Below are positions 34,903-35,093 of a stretch of DNA of 35,093 bases, one piece after another. The notes under the pieces are model-generated. The model was not told where the DNA came from. It searched no databases and saw nothing but the letters and a program-made list of their open reading frames with translations. This DNA is from Vibrio caribbeanicus ATCC BAA-2122 (GTDB taxonomy: Bacteria > Pseudomonadota > Gammaproteobacteria > Enterobacterales > Vibrionaceae). A program made the translations under genes and the position numbers. Positions within the stretch are counted from its first letter, which is position 1. Each line of letters starts with the position of its first letter. The DNA lies in NCBI RefSeq assembly GCF_000165125.1, contig NZ_AEIU01000029.1, positions 1-35,093 of the forward strand. The letters are read 5' to 3'.

Positions 34903-35093
34903 TACTCTTTCTCCTCAGATGGTTTGTCCAGTGATGTTTGTCCTTGCTGCTGCGCCTTGCGCGCTTTTGCCCTCGCAATGGCCGCTGCGACAGCGGCTTT
35001 TTTCGGGTCTTCTGCATCAGGTGCTGACGTGTCTTGCGCGTTTTCTTGCTCAGCCTTACGTGCTTTTGCCCTAGCAATAGCAGCGGCGACGGC
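34902..35093 (-). CDS. rsxC: Electron transport complex subunit RsxC/RnfC, C-terminal tail only
   Basis: The last 63 codons and the TAG stop are visible; the gene continues past the window's right edge. The translated tail holds two copies of an [14 protein letters not shown] unit separated by an acidic linker ([18 protein letters not shown]), then ends DKPSEEKE. Such Ala/Lys/Arg-rich repeats are the variable C-terminal extension of gammaproteobacterial RsxC. The two DNA copies differ at many third positions. The gene is directly followed by rsxD. Confidence 0.9.
   Translation of the reverse strand, partial: AVAAAIARAKARKAEQENAQDTSAPDAEDPKKAAVAAAIARAKARKAQQQGQTSLDKPSEEKE

Noticed and set aside
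34902-35093. Tandem DNA repeat
   Set aside because: The repetition is at protein level in the RsxC tail; the DNA copies differ at many third codon positions and are expected for this family.

Overview
The window looks like a chromosomal segment of a marine gammaproteobacterium, most probably a Vibrio or close relative. Evidence for this is the Vibrio-type sodium-motor gene motY divergent from rnt, the gloA-nth-rsx(rnf) block with the alanine/lysine-rich RsxC tail, the bepA-TusA-perM and bcp/gcvR-dapA-bamC blocks, and a DUF2753 gene. No rRNA, tRNA or CRISPR array was seen. The two ends cut through bepA (left) and rsxC (right).

Region 1 (1-4838): partial bepA (minus); then plus-strand tusA-like, perM and a dCACHE chemoreceptor, with good intrinsic terminators after perM and after the chemoreceptor. 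Region 2 (about 4880-17470): an accessory island between the perM/chemoreceptor end and bcp. It starts with a decayed IS6-type transposase tail and ends in an AT-rich stretch without intact genes. Its core is a tightly packed minus-strand operon. In transcription order it encodes an SbnA-like PLP synthase, an SbnB-like dehydrogenase, an Fe(II)/2-oxoglutarate oxygenase, an adenylation-thiolation NRPS didomain, a thioesterase, a fused ATP-grasp/acyl-adenylate ligase, a glutamine-dependent asparagine-synthetase homologue and a DMT exporter. A ParB/SbnI-like putative serine kinase lies just upstream. As I recall the Pantoea dapdiamide cluster (ddaA-I), this parts list and order match it, with ddaF and ddaG fused. 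The predicted product is an N-beta-(epoxy)fumaramoyl-2,3-diaminopropionyl peptide, a class that targets glucosamine-6-phosphate synthase. The exact product is an inference.

Region 3 (17479-23968): housekeeping genes bcp and gcvR (minus), dapA and bamC (plus), a Na+/H+ antiporter and rnt (minus), motY (plus). Region 4 (23985-29982): a six-gene minus-strand phototrophy operon: proteorhodopsin, crtE, crtI, crtB, crtY, blh. This is a full route from isoprenoid precursors through lycopene and beta-carotene to retinal, plus the light-driven proton pump. The rhodopsin has the Asp/Thr/Glu pump signature and Gln at the spectral tuning site, so it should absorb blue light. Region 5 (29983-30877): a long non-coding stretch with inverted repeats and an element whose complementary segments are arranged A-B-A'-B', a pseudoknot topology. 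Region 6 (30878-35093): a DUF2753 gene behind a near-consensus Fur box, then gloA, nth, rsxE, rsxG, rsxD and the tail of rsxC.

Two accessory modules, one for a probable antimetabolite antibiotic and one for light energy capture, therefore sit within about 7 kb of each other, each inserted among conserved core genes.
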